DNA of 64,000 nucleotides. Origin: a virus. Below the pieces are notes generated by a model. It was not told the origin of the DNA and searched no databases. It saw only the letters and a list, made by a program, of their open reading frames with translations. The stretch's first letter is position 1. Every line of letters starts with the position of its first letter. The stretch spans positions 82,092 to 146,091 of IMG/VR virus record IMGVR_UViG_3300028315_000508; one strand, written 5' to 3'. This document shows, piece after piece, positions 33,480 to 43,010 of this stretch. Both the position numbers and the translations under genes were made by a program.

Positions 33480-36400
33480 TATCCTCTCCTTCTCCTACGC
33501 TGACCTACGGAGAATGAGGATAACATTCGCGGTGGTTCTTGTACCGCAATCGTTGATTCGTGAGTCACGTGTGCATTTTGCGGTGGCATGATCGCTGCTT
33601 CTTCTTTTATGGCGATGCTGCTCACCAGGCTCTTGATTGTACCAGCTTTCTTGTTTGGTCTTAATTTCGCCAAGGATTTGTGGAAGTCGCTCTTTGGAAT
33701 CGGCTTTGGTATGCGTGATGTAGCCTGTCTCGGTACGACAGATCGTGGCCTTGGTGCCTCTACGGGTTCAATCTCGACCTGTAGCGGTTCCGATGCCGCC
33801 AGTTGCTTGATGGTGCCAGCTGGCTTACTACTCTTTGTCAGTAATAGAGAGACATCGAAGCTTGTCAGGAATCGAAGAAGCGGTGGCTCTTGCTCTTCTG
33901 TTGATTGAACCGGTGCGATATAGCTTGGGTCTAGCGACCTTGCCAAGCGTCTCGCCTCGGCTTTCTGAGCCGCTGGTGCGTCAGATTCCTGGAATTTCTG
34001 TAAGTCAAATGCTGTTGGCCCTGATCCTGTCTCGATTGAGACCAGTGTTGGACGATCAGCATTGAGCGGATCGAGTTCGCCGAGAAGAAGCTTACCAGCC
34101 ACAACTATGCAGCGGAACGGCTTAAGCGGTCTGTCGCATGCAAGGACACCGTCTTTGCCCCAACGATAAATCTGTTCGAGGCGTCGTCTGTTCTGGTAGA
34201 AAATCTCGACTTCGATCTCTTTTGGATCGAATGGCTCTGGCAGCGTGAACGTTCCTTCGCCGACAATCTCGAACTTGGGAAATTCGAATCCATCGTTGGT
34301 CGGGCGGAAGAACGGAACAAAGACACCAAATCCGCTCAGCTCGAACTTGTTGAAATTCAGGACGCCAAGGCCAGGGCCTTCGAAAAGTCCAGAACCGCTG
34401 AGCGAGAACTCAGAGAAGACGAGCGATCCAGAACCGGTGAAGACTGCCTGTAGTAAAGCGTCTGTCGAGTGGACCAACGTGTTGACTTGAGCCAACTTCG
34501 CGTCGGTGGTGTGTGTCCTAGTATTGTCGACGGCCTGCAACAAAGCGTCTGTTGTATGCAGTCGCGATGTTTCGCCAAGCAGCAAAGCGTCGGTAGTGTG
34601 TGATCTGCTTTCTTCGGCTTGGAGTAAGCTGTCCGTTGTGTGAGTCAGCTGCTGATCTGCAAGCTGTAACAAAGCATCGGTGGTGTGAGTTCTTTCCACA
34701 TCGACCGATTGCAGTAATGCGTTGGTGAAGTGGAACCTTTGTCCGGCTCCCTCCATCAGTGCGTCAGTAGAATGTGTGAGTTGACTTGTCGCCTGGAGGA
34801 GAGCGTCTGTGGTGTGACTTAGGCTTCCTTCGGAGAACAATAAAGCATCGGTAGTCTGAGTCAATGACCCTTCGCTGAATAATAGCGAATCAGTCGTATG
34901 CGTCAGACTGACGACGGCCTGCAAAAGAGCATCGGTGGTGTGGATCGCGGATCGTTCGCCGAATAGCAAAGCGTCCGTTGTATGGGTTCTTGACTCTTCG
35001 GCCTGAAGAAGAGCGTCGGTCGTGTGAGTCGTTGATCCTTCGCTCGACAAAAATGCGTCTGTCGTGTGTGTCCGAGATTCCTCAGACAGCAATAGAGCAT
35101 CTGTCGTGTGTTCTTCAGATCCTTCACTGAAGAGAAAGGCGTCAGTCGTGTGTGTCCGAGATTCTGCCGTGAACAAGAGAGCGTCAGTGGTGTGAACCCT
35201 CTCGTTGTTGACTGCCTGTAGTAAGGCGTCAGTCGTGTGGACAATGGCTCCTTGGCTCGATAGGAAGGCATCGGTGGTGTGGGTCCGACTTTCTTCGGCG
35301 AAGAGCAACGCGTCGGTGGTGTGGGTCCGACTTTCTTCGGCGAAGAGCAACGCGTCGGTGGTGTGGGTCCGACTCTCCTCGGCCAATAAGAGAGCATCAG
35401 TTGTGTGGGTTCGGCTCTCCTCCGCCAGCAACAGGGCGTCAGTGGTGTGAGTCAGCGACCTTTCGCTGAATAATAACGCATCGGTGGTGTGGGTCCGACT
35501 CTCCTCGGCCAGCAACAGAGCGTCTGTTGTGTGAGTCGTGGTGCCAGCTCCTGAGAGAAGAGCGTCGGTGGTGTGGGTCCGACTCTCTTCGGCAAACAGG
35601 AGAGCATCAGTGGTATGCGTGAGCGATCGCTCACTGAAGAGCAGAGCATCGGTGGTGTGAGTCCGCGATCCCTCACTTAGCAGCAAGGCATCGGTGGTAT
35701 GCGTTCTCGCTCCGGCCCCTTCTAGCAACGTATCAGTAGTGTGGGTCAGACTATTTTCAGCCTGAAGCAAGGCATCGGTTGAGTGTGTCAACGACCCTTC
35801 ACTGAATAGAAGGGCGTCTGTGGTGTGGGTCAGGCTATTTTCAGAAAATAAGAGAGCGTCGGTGGTATGAACCCGGCTCTCTTCCGCCAGTAGGAGGGCG
35901 TCTGTTGTGTGGGTCAGGCTATTTTCAGCCTGCAACAAAGCATCGGTCGTATGGGTCCGAGACTGTTCGCTCAGGAGTAAAGCGTCTGTTGTGTGAGTCC
36001 GAGATTCTTCCGCCAGTAGGAGGGCGTCAGTGGTGTGTGTCCTCGATTCTTCAGCAAGCAAAAGAGCGTCGGTGGTGTGGGTTCGGCTCTCTTCCGCCAA
36101 CAACAGAGCGTCAGTTGTGTGAGTTCGAGATTCTTCACTGAAGAGCAACGCATCGGTGGTGTGCGTTCTTGATCCTTCACTGAAGAGTAATGCGTCAGTG
36201 GTGTGCGTCCTTGACACATTGACGGCTTGAAGCAAAGCATCTGTCGTATGCGTTAATGCTCCCTGACTGGTCAGGAACGCGTCGGTTGTGTGCGTTCTCG
36301 ACTCTTCCGACAACAGAAGGGCGTCGGTGGTATGGGATAAAGTACGCTCGAAGAATAATGACGCATCTGTGGTGTGCGTGAGCGATCGCTCTGTGAATAA

Positions 36401-36733
36401 CAGAGCATCCGTAGTATGGGATAGGGTGCCTTCGGAGAGCAGTAACGCGTCAGTTGTGTGCGTTCTCGACTCTTCGCTGAGGAGTAGAGCGTCGGTGGTG
36501 TGAGTCCGACTCACCTCAGCCTGAAGCAAGGCATCGGTAGTGTGGGTCCTGGACTGCTCGCTCAGGAGTAGGGCGTCGGTAGTGTGAGTCCTGGACTGCT
36601 CTGTCGCTTGGCTTTGGAGACTTGAGTCTGTGGTGTGGGTAAGCGACTGCTCAGCGAGGTTCAGACCGTCCGTAGTGTGGGTACGGGAATTCGCACCGGC
36701 TAGAGCATCAGTTGTATGGTCAAGACTTGGCAT
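33479..36733 (-). CDS. giant HTTDA-repeat virion/fibre protein
   Basis: 1084 residues, of which about 1-750 are roughly fifty tandem copies of a 14-residue unit (SRTHTTDALLLAEE consensus). The HTTDA core is almost invariant and the LLxxE part variable. The C-terminal third has FELSGxGxF blocks, a 'PEPFDPKEIEVEIFYQNRRRLEQIYRWGKDGVLACD' region and an Arg-rich tail. It shares this plan with 32355-33479, so the genes are a tandem duplication with large repeat-copy difference. Starts 21 bp downstream (on its strand) of a GTATCTTT motif within a palindrome. Confidence 0.8.
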   Translation of the reverse strand: MPSLDHTTDALAGANSRTHTTDGLNLAEQSLTHTTDSSLQSQATEQSRTHTTDALLLSEQSRTHTTDALLQAEVSRTHTTDALLLSEESRTHTTDALLLSEGTLSHTTDALLFTERSLTHTTDASLFFERTLSHTTDALLLSEESRTHTTDAFLTSQGALTHTTDALLQAVNVSRTHTTDALLFSEGSRTHTTDALLFSEESRTHTTDALLLAEESRTHTTDALLLAEESRTHTTDALLLAEESRTHTTDALLLSEQSRTHTTDALLQAENSLTHTTDALLLAEESRVHTTDALLFSENSLTHTTDALLFSEGSLTHSTDALLQAENSLTHTTDTLLEGAGARTHTTDALLLSEGSRTHTTDALLFSERSLTHTTDALLFAEESRTHTTDALLSGAGTTTHTTDALLLAEESRTHTTDALLFSERSLTHTTDALLLAEESRTHTTDALLLAEESRTHTTDALLFAEESRTHTTDALLFAEESRTHTTDAFLSSQGAIVHTTDALLQAVNNERVHTTDALLFTAESRTHTTDAFLFSEGSEEHTTDALLLSEESRTHTTDAFLSSEGSTTHTTDALLQAEESRTHTTDALLFGERSAIHTTDALLQAVVSLTHTTDSLLFSEGSLTQTTDALLFSEGSLSHTTDALLQATSQLTHSTDALMEGAGQRFHFTNALLQSVDVERTHTTDALLQLADQQLTHTTDSLLQAEESRSHTTDALLLGETSRLHTTDALLQAVDNTRTHTTDAKLAQVNTLVHSTDALLQAVFTGSGSLVFSEFSLSGSGLFEGPGLGVLNFNKFELSGFGVFVPFFRPTNDGFEFPKFEIVGEGTFTLPEPFDPKEIEVEIFYQNRRRLEQIYRWGKDGVLACDRPLKPFRCIVVAGKLLLGELDPLNADRPTLVSIETGSGPTAFDLQKFQESDAPAAQKAEARRLARSLDPSYIAPVQSTEEQEPPLLRFLTSFDVSLLLTKSSKPAGTIKQLAASEPLQVEIEPVEAPRPRSVVPRQATSRIPKPIPKSDFHKSLAKLRPNKKAGTIKSLVSSIAIKEEAAIMPPQNAHVTHESTIAVQEPPRMLSSFSVGQRRRRRG

Positions 36734-36738
36734 ACATC

Positions 36739-36763
36739 GTCCCCAAAGTTACTGTATCTTTGG
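36739..36763. promoter_or_regulatory. palindrome before the giant repeat gene
   Basis: CCAAAG at 36743-36748 and CTTTGG at 36758-36763 are inverted around TTACTGTAT; CCCC/GGGG extends the arms. It overlaps a GTATCTTT motif that is also upstream of genes 8193 and 26399. It could be a promoter with operator or an mRNA leader hairpin. Confidence 0.5.
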
Positions 36764-36774
36764 GGTCTGATGTG

Positions 36775-37035
36775 TCAATTGCTGACTTTTTGCCAGTAAG
36801 CGTGAATTACCCCAGGTTCAGATCTGGTAATGATCTTTTTGTAGAGCACATTCAGACGAGCGTTGTAATAGTAGTCCCCTCGGTAGGTAGCGGGGTCTGG
36901 TTCGAACGCCGTTGGCTCAATTACAGTTGCCCCGTCCAGCTCGAGGAACCACACTGTATTGTTGTTCCCGACGCTGCGTTTCCCGCGACGCTCGTAGAGG
37001 TCATCCAGAAATGCTTGTGTTTGTTCGCTTGACAT
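36775..37035 (-). CDS. small hypothetical virion-region protein
   Basis: 86 residues from ATG 37035, preceded by GGAGGATTCC. The longer frame to 37572 lies under the lipoprotein gene and is rejected. Contains Asp/Tyr-rich TYRGDYYYNARLNVLYKK. No family recognised. Confidence 0.6.
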   Translation of the reverse strand: MSSEQTQAFLDDLYERRGKRSVGNNNTVWFLELDGATVIEPTAFEPDPATYRGDYYYNARLNVLYKKIITRSEPGVIHAYWQKVSN

Positions 37036-37098
37036 TGGAATCCTCCAATGGTATGTTCGACTCACACGGTATGTATTTCTGAAATGGGAGATCGTGTC

Positions 37099-37605
37099 AT
37101 GAAACAAATCGTCTTTATCACCGCTGTCACTCTGATGTTTTGTGGATGCCCGAAGAGGCCATACGCTCAAGACCTTGAGGGGCTCACCGGTCCTGCATAC
37201 GCTGCGGCGATGAATGAGAGGTTGCATCGATTGCAAGAAAGGAACGCGGCGAGAGCTGCGACGGCCCCTGCTCCTACAAGGAGGGTAAAGGAGCCTGCGA
37301 GAGCAGTTCAAAGACCCGTGCTTACTGGTCCAGCTTATGCGGCGGCCAGAAGTCAAATGCTGTATCAGTGGCAGCGTAGGAATGCTGCCACTGGCTTTCA
37401 TGGTCAAGGTCTTACCGGCCCGTATTATGCAGCTTACGAGGCCAACGTCAAAGCTAACCAGAGGCTTTGGAACGGCACTTGGCCGAACAACTTCTACTAC
37501 CCCTACTACACCCCTCCTAGAAAGCCAGGAAGCGTCAGTCGTCTCAATGATCCCTGGCTCTGGTACAGTCAACAGCCGTATGGCTGGTTTCAGTGGCGTT
37601 ACTAA
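37099..37605 (+). CDS. secreted lipoprotein with LTGPxYAA repeats
   Basis: 168 residues from ATG 37099. KQIVFITAVTLMFCGC carries a lipobox-like FCG-C (two Cys in the vicinity). The mature part has three copies of LTGP(A/Y)YAA (about residues 30, 77, 113), each followed by a charged helix with W/Q (RLQERNAA, YQWQRRNAA), and an aromatic C-terminus (WPNNFYYPYYTPP). TAATG overlap with the next gene. Confidence 0.62.
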   Translation: MKQIVFITAVTLMFCGCPKRPYAQDLEGLTGPAYAAAMNERLHRLQERNAARAATAPAPTRRVKEPARAVQRPVLTGPAYAAARSQMLYQWQRRNAATGFHGQGLTGPYYAAYEANVKANQRLWNGTWPNNFYYPYYTPPRKPGSVSRLNDPWLWYSQQPYGWFQWRY

Positions 37606-37982
37606 TGCATTTCTCAGAATTTCTGAATCGCGTCATCGATGACGGGATCGCAGCCGCTCGTGAGGACTATGCTAAACCGGCCCAAAAGCGTAAGCTTGAA
37701 GGCTCGATCGCCGGTTTTGAGGCATGTCGGAACGTCCGCCCTTTGCATGCTCATCAGGATCTCACGGAACTTTTGGATGCGGCGAGAACTTCTACTCATG
37801 CCGCTTCGCTCGGTGACGAACGTGAGGACTATTGGTGGTTCAGATGCTACGAACTCGAGGTCGAGTGGATTTGCAACTGCGTTTCTGCGGTGCTTATCAA
37901 CGAAGGCAAACCTCCAATAATTACTCCTACAGCTCGTGGAGTATTAAAAGCTGCAGATATCATCGGTGTTCGTGCTTCTTAA
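37605..37982 (+). CDS. hypothetical helical protein
   Basis: 125 residues from ATG 37605 (TAATG). Helical, with HFSEFLNRVIDDGIAAAREDYA and ELEVEWICNCVSAVL. No family recognised. Last normal gene before the hairpin array. Confidence 0.6.
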   Translation: MHFSEFLNRVIDDGIAAAREDYAKPAQKRKLEGSIAGFEACRNVRPLHAHQDLTELLDAARTSTHAASLGDEREDYWWFRCYELEVEWICNCVSAVLINEGKPPIITPTARGVLKAADIIGVRAS

Positions 37983-38608
37983 TGGACCTGTCCGGCACGG
38001 TTAGGTCCGGTACGTTGCGGAGCGGCCCGTTGAGCAAATGCTTGGTAGTCCATGACTTTTCATGGAGTGTCTTGCCCCGGTGCAGCCCGGAACGGCTCGT
38101 GATCGTCGCGGAAGTGCAGTGTAAGGTGACCAATGGTTTCCAAGCGGCTCGGAGGGTAAAGCGAGTCGTGGATTGTACCGGAGCTGCCCGTCTTGAGTAG
38201 AGTCCGGCCCGGCACTGTGAGGAAGCCGATGGCTTTTTCAAGGATGGGTGAGTTTTGTCCCGGTCTCGCCCGGTAAGGTAAGAACCGTTGTGGAACGCAC
38301 AGGTGGCCGATGGCCTTTCTTGGATCGTCGCGTCAAGCGAGGGTTCGGAATGGTAGGCATAGTTTCGGCTAGCGTACGGCTCAGCCCGGAATGTCATGCT
38401 TCGGTGGCCAATGGCTTTACAAGGATAGTCTAGGTGCTGTAATGCTGGTTCGGGATTGGTGCGTAGTGAATCGGTGGTGTATGGTAGCCAACGGCTTTTC
38501 GGGGCTAGTCCAGGCTCGGCGTAGCAGGTCCCGGCAAAGCAGGTGACCGGTTGGCGGGTCAGAGCTTGTCTGGGCAAGGGAGTCCATGACCTTCAACAAG
38601 GCAGAAAG

Positions 38609-38875
38609 ATGGCAAAGCGTCAGCAGAAGTTCCAGCGGCCGAAGTTCACTGTCGACGAGTCGTTTCTCGGCGTGACGGTTGTCAAGATGAATGATGCGAT
38701 GAGAGAATTGCTGTCGCAATTCATCGACGATGTCAATGATGTGGAACCAGAGATTCTGGCTCTCAGCAAGGCACTCATCGACCCCGTCAAGAGCCGTGAA
38801 CTGCGAGACGAGAAGAACAGACGCAACCATCGTCGCAACAGACAAGTATTTGATGAGGAAGAAGCTGTAGCCTAA
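38609..38875 (+). CDS. small charged protein inside the hairpin array
   Basis: 88 residues from ATG 38609 with AAGG upstream. Sequence is Lys/Arg-rich at both ends (AKRQQKFQRPKF; RRNHRRNRQ) and contains an acidic helical middle (SQFIDDVNDVEPEILALSKALIDP). Being the only plausible gene in the array makes it a candidate binding partner of the hairpins, though this is speculation. Confidence 0.65.
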   Translation: MAKRQQKFQRPKFTVDESFLGVTVVKMNDAMRELLSQFIDDVNDVEPEILALSKALIDPVKSRELRDEKNRRNHRRNRQVFDEEEAVA

Positions 38876-40519
38876 TCGGCTAGGCTTTGCCATACCAATC
38901 GATACGAGCGATGGGTGTGGAGCGGTTGGGTTCACTTTGGCAGTCTGCGGGTGCCCAGTGCACTTTCCGGGACCGGCTCGTCCAGGTTAATGTAGGGCCG
39001 GGAAAGTCTCGATACGGAAAGTCTCTGTAGGGGTGCCCAGTGCACATCACACGGCACGTTTGGGTGCGGAATACCTCGTCTGGTAGCGGCACTGCGTGCT
39101 AAGGCCGGAGCCGGGGAGTCAATGGCTCTTTTATGGTTCGGCACGTAGGGGCACGTTTAGGATGGCCCGGTTAGCTGGGGTCCGGTACTCACCGGCGGGT
39201 TTAGGGAGCCAATGGCTTCACCGGGCACGTACCGGAAGGTCACGCTCGGGTTGGGCTGCCACCGGCTCGTCATAGAGCGGTTAGGAAGTCCACGACTTCA
39301 CAGGGACCGGATAGGTGAGTCTTGTCCCGGTCTGGTCCGCACGGGATTGATCCGGCAATGAATAGCAGGTCATGCTACGGTAAGTTTCGGAAGCCAACGG
39401 CTTTACTGGGAGCGGTATGCTCGGGTGTTGCAGAGTGTGCAGAGAAGCGGTCTGACATGGAGATCAACGGTCTATCACAGACGTGGCATGAATCGGACAG
39501 CTCCGCCTTGGCGGCCAAGGGCCGCCACACGGCTAGATGCGGAAGTGTCGGCATTGGCAAGAGCGGGGTGCGTCCAGGTATCGTACGGGAACCAATGGTT
39601 TATTACCAGGTGCGGCCAGGAGCGGCTGTGCCCGGTAGGGCTGGGTCCGGAAAACCCCGGCATAGCAGGGTCAGGGAGTCCACGACTCACTCAATGGCTA
39701 GGGAAGGATGGTCCCGGCAGAGTTCGGTTGCGTGCGGCACAGCGTGGAAAGAGCCGGGAAGCCAACGGCTTCTTTTGAGGCAGGGCATGGTGCTGTTTGG
39801 TACGCCAGTGATCGGCGTGGTGGTAACGGACCGGTTTGGTAGCCAATGGCTTTTATTTAGGGCCGGTACCGGAAGGTGCGGACCGGCATGCTGTAGTCCG
39901 GTGCGGTACGGTGTGGAAGTCCATGACTTCACTTGGATTGGTCCTGCTTGTTTCGGTAGTGTTCGGCGAGGAAGTGCTAGGTGTGATTTGTTGAGGCACT
40001 GCCCGGAGGCCAATGGCCGCTTTTGAGGCTTGGATGAGCACGTAGTGGCACGGCACTGTAGGCTGTGGAGTGGTTTACCTCGGTGTTGCGGGGATCGGCA
40101 GGGTTGGGGAGCCAACGGCTTCTAACGGGCAAGGTCCGCCGCGTCTCGATGCGGAGCGTATTGGACTGGTACCCAATGGGTTTTATTGGATTGGTCCGCC
40201 ATGGTAGAGCTAGGCTCGGTCGGGAACGTTTGGGATTGTCTCGCACTGGACTGGCTTGCACAGGTAGGCAATGGGAGTCGACGACTCTTTCAAGGCCCGT
40301 TTCGGAGCTGCCATGCCAGTTTTGGTACGCTCGGCAGCGGTTCGGAGTCCAATGGACTTTCAAGGCGAAACCAGGCACGGTTTGGTGCGTCTTGGACCGG
40401 CTACCATCGGAGGTCAACGGCCTTTTTCGGGCAAGGCAAAACGAGTTGCTGCCAGGCACGAGTGCTGCTGGGTACGGCAAGTCTCGGGACTCCATGAGTT
40501 TCCACCTAGGAAATCAAAC

Positions 40520-40655
40520 GGGAGCGTAGCTCAAAATGGACAGAGCCGATTTTCGAAAATCGAGTATCGACTGCTACCGTGGGCAGGAGGTTATTTTTCC
40601 TCCTAGCAGCGGGTGTGGAAGATGCGACATGCGGGTTCGAGCCCCGTCGCTCCTA
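40520..40655 (+). tRNA. tRNA-like gene with 61-nt expansion before the T arm
   Basis: Acceptor G-GGAGCG (40520-40526) pairs with CGCTCCT (40648-40654), D arm GCTC/GAGC, T arm GCGGG-TTCGAGC-CCCGT. These are canonical. Between D and T arms are 84 nt rather than 23. They include a perfect palindrome CGATTTTCGAAAATCG (40547-40562; anticodon would read CGA or TCG), a CTGC/GCAG hairpin and AGGAGG/CCTCCT (40585-40606, T-rich loop). CCA not encoded. It may be a tRNA with an insertion or processing element. Confidence 0.62.
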
Positions 40656-41677
40656 CTACTGGTTGGTTTAGACGTGCATAACATAGGCGTGTCTGAGCCC
40701 GGCCCGTGATTGGTAGTGTATAGTCCGGTCGGGAGGGGAGGCCAATGGCCTTTATTGGTCCGGAGAGGCATAGCGTGTCACAGTTCGGCTCGAGCACGGT
40801 AATGTCGGGAGTGGTTAGGTGTCCAATGGACTTTCCTACGAGGAAATCACATGGATTGCGTAGGCTATGCAAGCCAAGAACAGAACCGGAGGGTCTGGTA
40901 TTGGAAGCCTACGGCTTTTCCTGGAATGGCTCGGATGGTCTAGAGTAGACCCAGGTGGAGCTGGGTTCGGAAATGTTGGGTTAGGGAGCCAAAGGCTTTA
41001 AGTGGATTGTCGCGTCTAGTCTAGGTGGTCTCGTCGTGGTGTGAGCGTAGCACGGTTTGTAGAGACTGGGACCGGCACGGTCAGCTTCGGACTGCAACGG
41101 GAGCCGATGGCTTCACAAGGATTGGACGGGAAAGGACAGCAATGCAGAGGTTAGGTATGCTCGGGTCCGGGAGCCCACGGCTTTATGTATGAATCGGCAG
41201 GGCTGGGCAGATTTCGGAGCGTCGCTGCTGGCAATGCCAAGAGCTTGGGATTCCATGAATCTCAATTGGATAGTCTAGGCTCGGTGCGGTAGTGTTCGGA
41301 ATAGTGCGGCAGGCAAAGGGACTCAAAGAGTCTTCCAAAGGCTAGGTTGGCTGAGGCCGATCCAGGTGGTGCAGTAGCTCGTCCAGGATTGTTCCGGCAT
41401 TGCGAGGAAGCCAATGGCTTTTCGAGGCTAGTTGCCCGGAGACCAATGGTCTTTCATGGATCGGCAGGGCTGGGTAAGTTTCAGCCCGGTGCCCCTAGGA
41501 TCGTCAAGGAGACCAATGGTCACTCAAGGTTTGTCACGGATAGTCGTGGTTCGGTCATACTGGTTAGGGACCGGCGAGCCGGGGTAAAGCACGGCTAGGC
41601 TCGGGGACCAATGGTCATTTAACGTCGCACGTATTTCAGCAACACGGCACCGGTAAAATTCACCCACGGAGATTTCC

Positions 41678-42160
41678 ATGCACATCATTAAGCTGATTCG
41701 CTGGTCCAGTGAAGAGATCAAAATCTTCAAGGAATTGGAGCGATGGCTCACACTGCACGAACGAGCAAATCTCATTGACGACGAGGTCAAGGCAGCCTGC
41801 AGATTGGCACGCGACCCCGGCAGTCCTGTACCAGAAGCGAAATTGCTCGAATCTATTGCAGCCTGGGAGAAAATCAAGGCTGTCATGGAGCAACAGAGCG
41901 AAGATGCCGCCAAAATCGCACCCAATTTGCCAGAGGACGTCGGCGGCGTAGGAATTATCTCCAAGCCACGCATGGCCTACCAGCTACTCGAAGAGGTCGG
42001 CCTGACCTGCATCACCGACATCGAGCGAGCATTGCATCTCGCCAGATTTGGACTCGGCTTTCTTCGCGGCGATCTCAAAGCTGCGTCTCTGCTTGACGTA
42101 CGTCCCGAAGATGGGGCCTACATTCTTCAATTCGAGAACGTCGATCCGGAAGAACTCTGA
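41678..42160 (+). CDS. hypothetical helical protein
   Basis: 160 residues, ATG 41678 after GGAG. Helical with charged heptads (SSEEIKIFKELERWLTLHERANLIDDEVKAACRLARD). No family recognised. First gene after the hairpin array; GTATTTCAGC promoter-like motif at 41631. Confidence 0.6.
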   Translation: MHIIKLIRWSSEEIKIFKELERWLTLHERANLIDDEVKAACRLARDPGSPVPEAKLLESIAAWEKIKAVMEQQSEDAAKIAPNLPEDVGGVGIISKPRMAYQLLEEVGLTCITDIERALHLARFGLGFLRGDLKAASLLDVRPEDGAYILQFENVDPEEL

Positions 42161-42178
42161 TCGGGACAAAGGTAAAAT

Positions 42179-42586
42179 ATGTCCGATCTCTTCCAATTAC
42201 TATTTCTCGACGACTGCCCGAACAGATGCAAGAAGTTTCGCAGCAGTTGCCCCTATGCAACCATTGTGCACACTGCGGTCGACGCGATCGCCAGAATCGA
42301 AGCACAACATTGGGATATCGTCTCCCTCGACCACGATCTCGGCGGCGAAGCATACGTAGACAGCAAACGTGAAGATTGCGGGATGGAGGTTGTGCGATTC
42401 ATCGTTGCAAATCAGCCGAAGATCCACAAAGTCATAGTGCACTCGTCCAACGGACCGGCTCGTCTGAACATGGTCTCTCTGTTGAAACAAGCTGGATACG
42501 TAGTTCAAGACGCCAGCTTTCTCAATTTCTGGACGAGCGGGATAGTCGATGGAATCAACAGAGCGAGAGACAATCACGGTAGCTGA
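42179..42586 (+). CDS. cREC (cyclic-phosphate processing receiver) domain
   Basis: 135 residues. LLFLDDCPNRCKKF supplies the acidic D-D of a receiver fold, WDIVSLDHDLGG the central D-H-D motif and KVIVHSSNGPARLNMVSLL the S-N segment. This matches the predicted cyclic-phosphate processing receiver family (PF20274-like), often next to RNA repair enzymes. In this phage it could process 2',3'-cyclic phosphates on tRNA ends (inference). The next gene starts within its 3' end. Confidence 0.7.
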   Translation: MSDLFQLLFLDDCPNRCKKFRSSCPYATIVHTAVDAIARIEAQHWDIVSLDHDLGGEAYVDSKREDCGMEVVRFIVANQPKIHKVIVHSSNGPARLNMVSLLKQAGYVVQDASFLNFWTSGIVDGINRARDNHGS

Positions 42587-43010
42587 AGTATCGTCAGGCA
42601 AGATAGAACTCGTCTTTGTCGACCAACTGCCGGTGCTACAGTTTAATTGCTCTTGTGAAGATGCTCTCCCTTATTGCAATGCTCTTTGCTGCCGTCGCCG
42701 CCCAGACTACAACATGGCTCTCGAGGGCGTGGACGAGATGAAGCGGTTCGCCGACTCGTCGATACGGCACCCAACTCTCCCACTAGTCCGCTTGATGGCC
42801 TACAAAGATGGTGCCTGCATTCATCTTGATGGGTGCAAATGTGCCGTCCATGCTCAAAAACCGTCGATCTGTAAACGATGGCATTGCAGTCCAGGCGGAA
42901 TTGGCGAAGGTATTGAAATAAGAGACGGTGGTTTCAGCTTCGTGACCGTACATGGCGATTTGCAGCATGAGATGATCAATGGCTTACAGAGAGATTCCGG
43001 CACACCTTGA
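42549..43010 (+). CDS. second YkgJ-type cysteine-cluster protein
   Basis: 153 residues with CSCEDALPYCNALCC near residue 35, then DGACIHLDGCKCAVHAQKPSICKRWHCSPGG. The Cys count and order fit the Zn/Fe-chelating CxxCxxCC family like the protein at 127-426, though with wider spacing. Starts inside the cREC gene; overlaps the zinc ribbon gene downstream by 32 bp. Confidence 0.7.
   Translation: MESTERETITVAEVSSGKIELVFVDQLPVLQFNCSCEDALPYCNALCCRRRPDYNMALEGVDEMKRFADSSIRHPTLPLVRLMAYKDGACIHLDGCKCAVHAQKPSICKRWHCSPGGIGEGIEIRDGGFSFVTVHGDLQHEMINGLQRDSGTP

Larger units (their letters stand above)
37983..41660. repeat. array of about 36 covarying micro-hairpins
   Basis: In 3.6 kb, apart from one small gene and one tRNA-like gene, a short inverted repeat recurs every 60-120 bp. 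Each is a 4-6 bp stem around a C-NAY-G triloop. Stem sequence changes while pairing is kept: AAGCC/GGCTT at 41408, AAGTC/GACTT at 39286, GATTC/GAATC at 41249, GACTC/GAGTC at 41320, AGACC/GGTCT at 41440, AGTCC/GGACT at 40346. The triloop middle A is invariant (AAT, AAC, CAT, CAC, GAT, GAC, TAC, AAA). Downstream often TTTCAAGGAT; spacers are rich in CGG. No protein frame spans it. Looks like a structured-RNA array or a protein-binding DNA array. Confidence 0.85.

Noticed and set aside
33479-36733. Plus-strand ORFs in the HTTDA genes
   Set aside because: Short, repeated shadows of the 42-bp repeat.
36775-37572. 265-residue minus-strand extension
   Set aside because: Overlaps the plus-strand lipoprotein gene. 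The proper start is ATG 37035 with GGAGGA.
39322-40026. 234-residue ORF in the hairpin array
   Set aside because: Low-complexity sequence produced by the repeats, no ribosome site, no similarity between units in protein space; the selected feature is pairing.
37983-41660. CRISPR array
   Set aside because: No constant direct repeat; stem sequences change from unit to unit and spacing varies.
37983-41660. Series of decayed tRNA genes
   Set aside because: Only the 40520 gene shows acceptor, D and T arms; the other units have just a tiny stem with a 3-nt loop.
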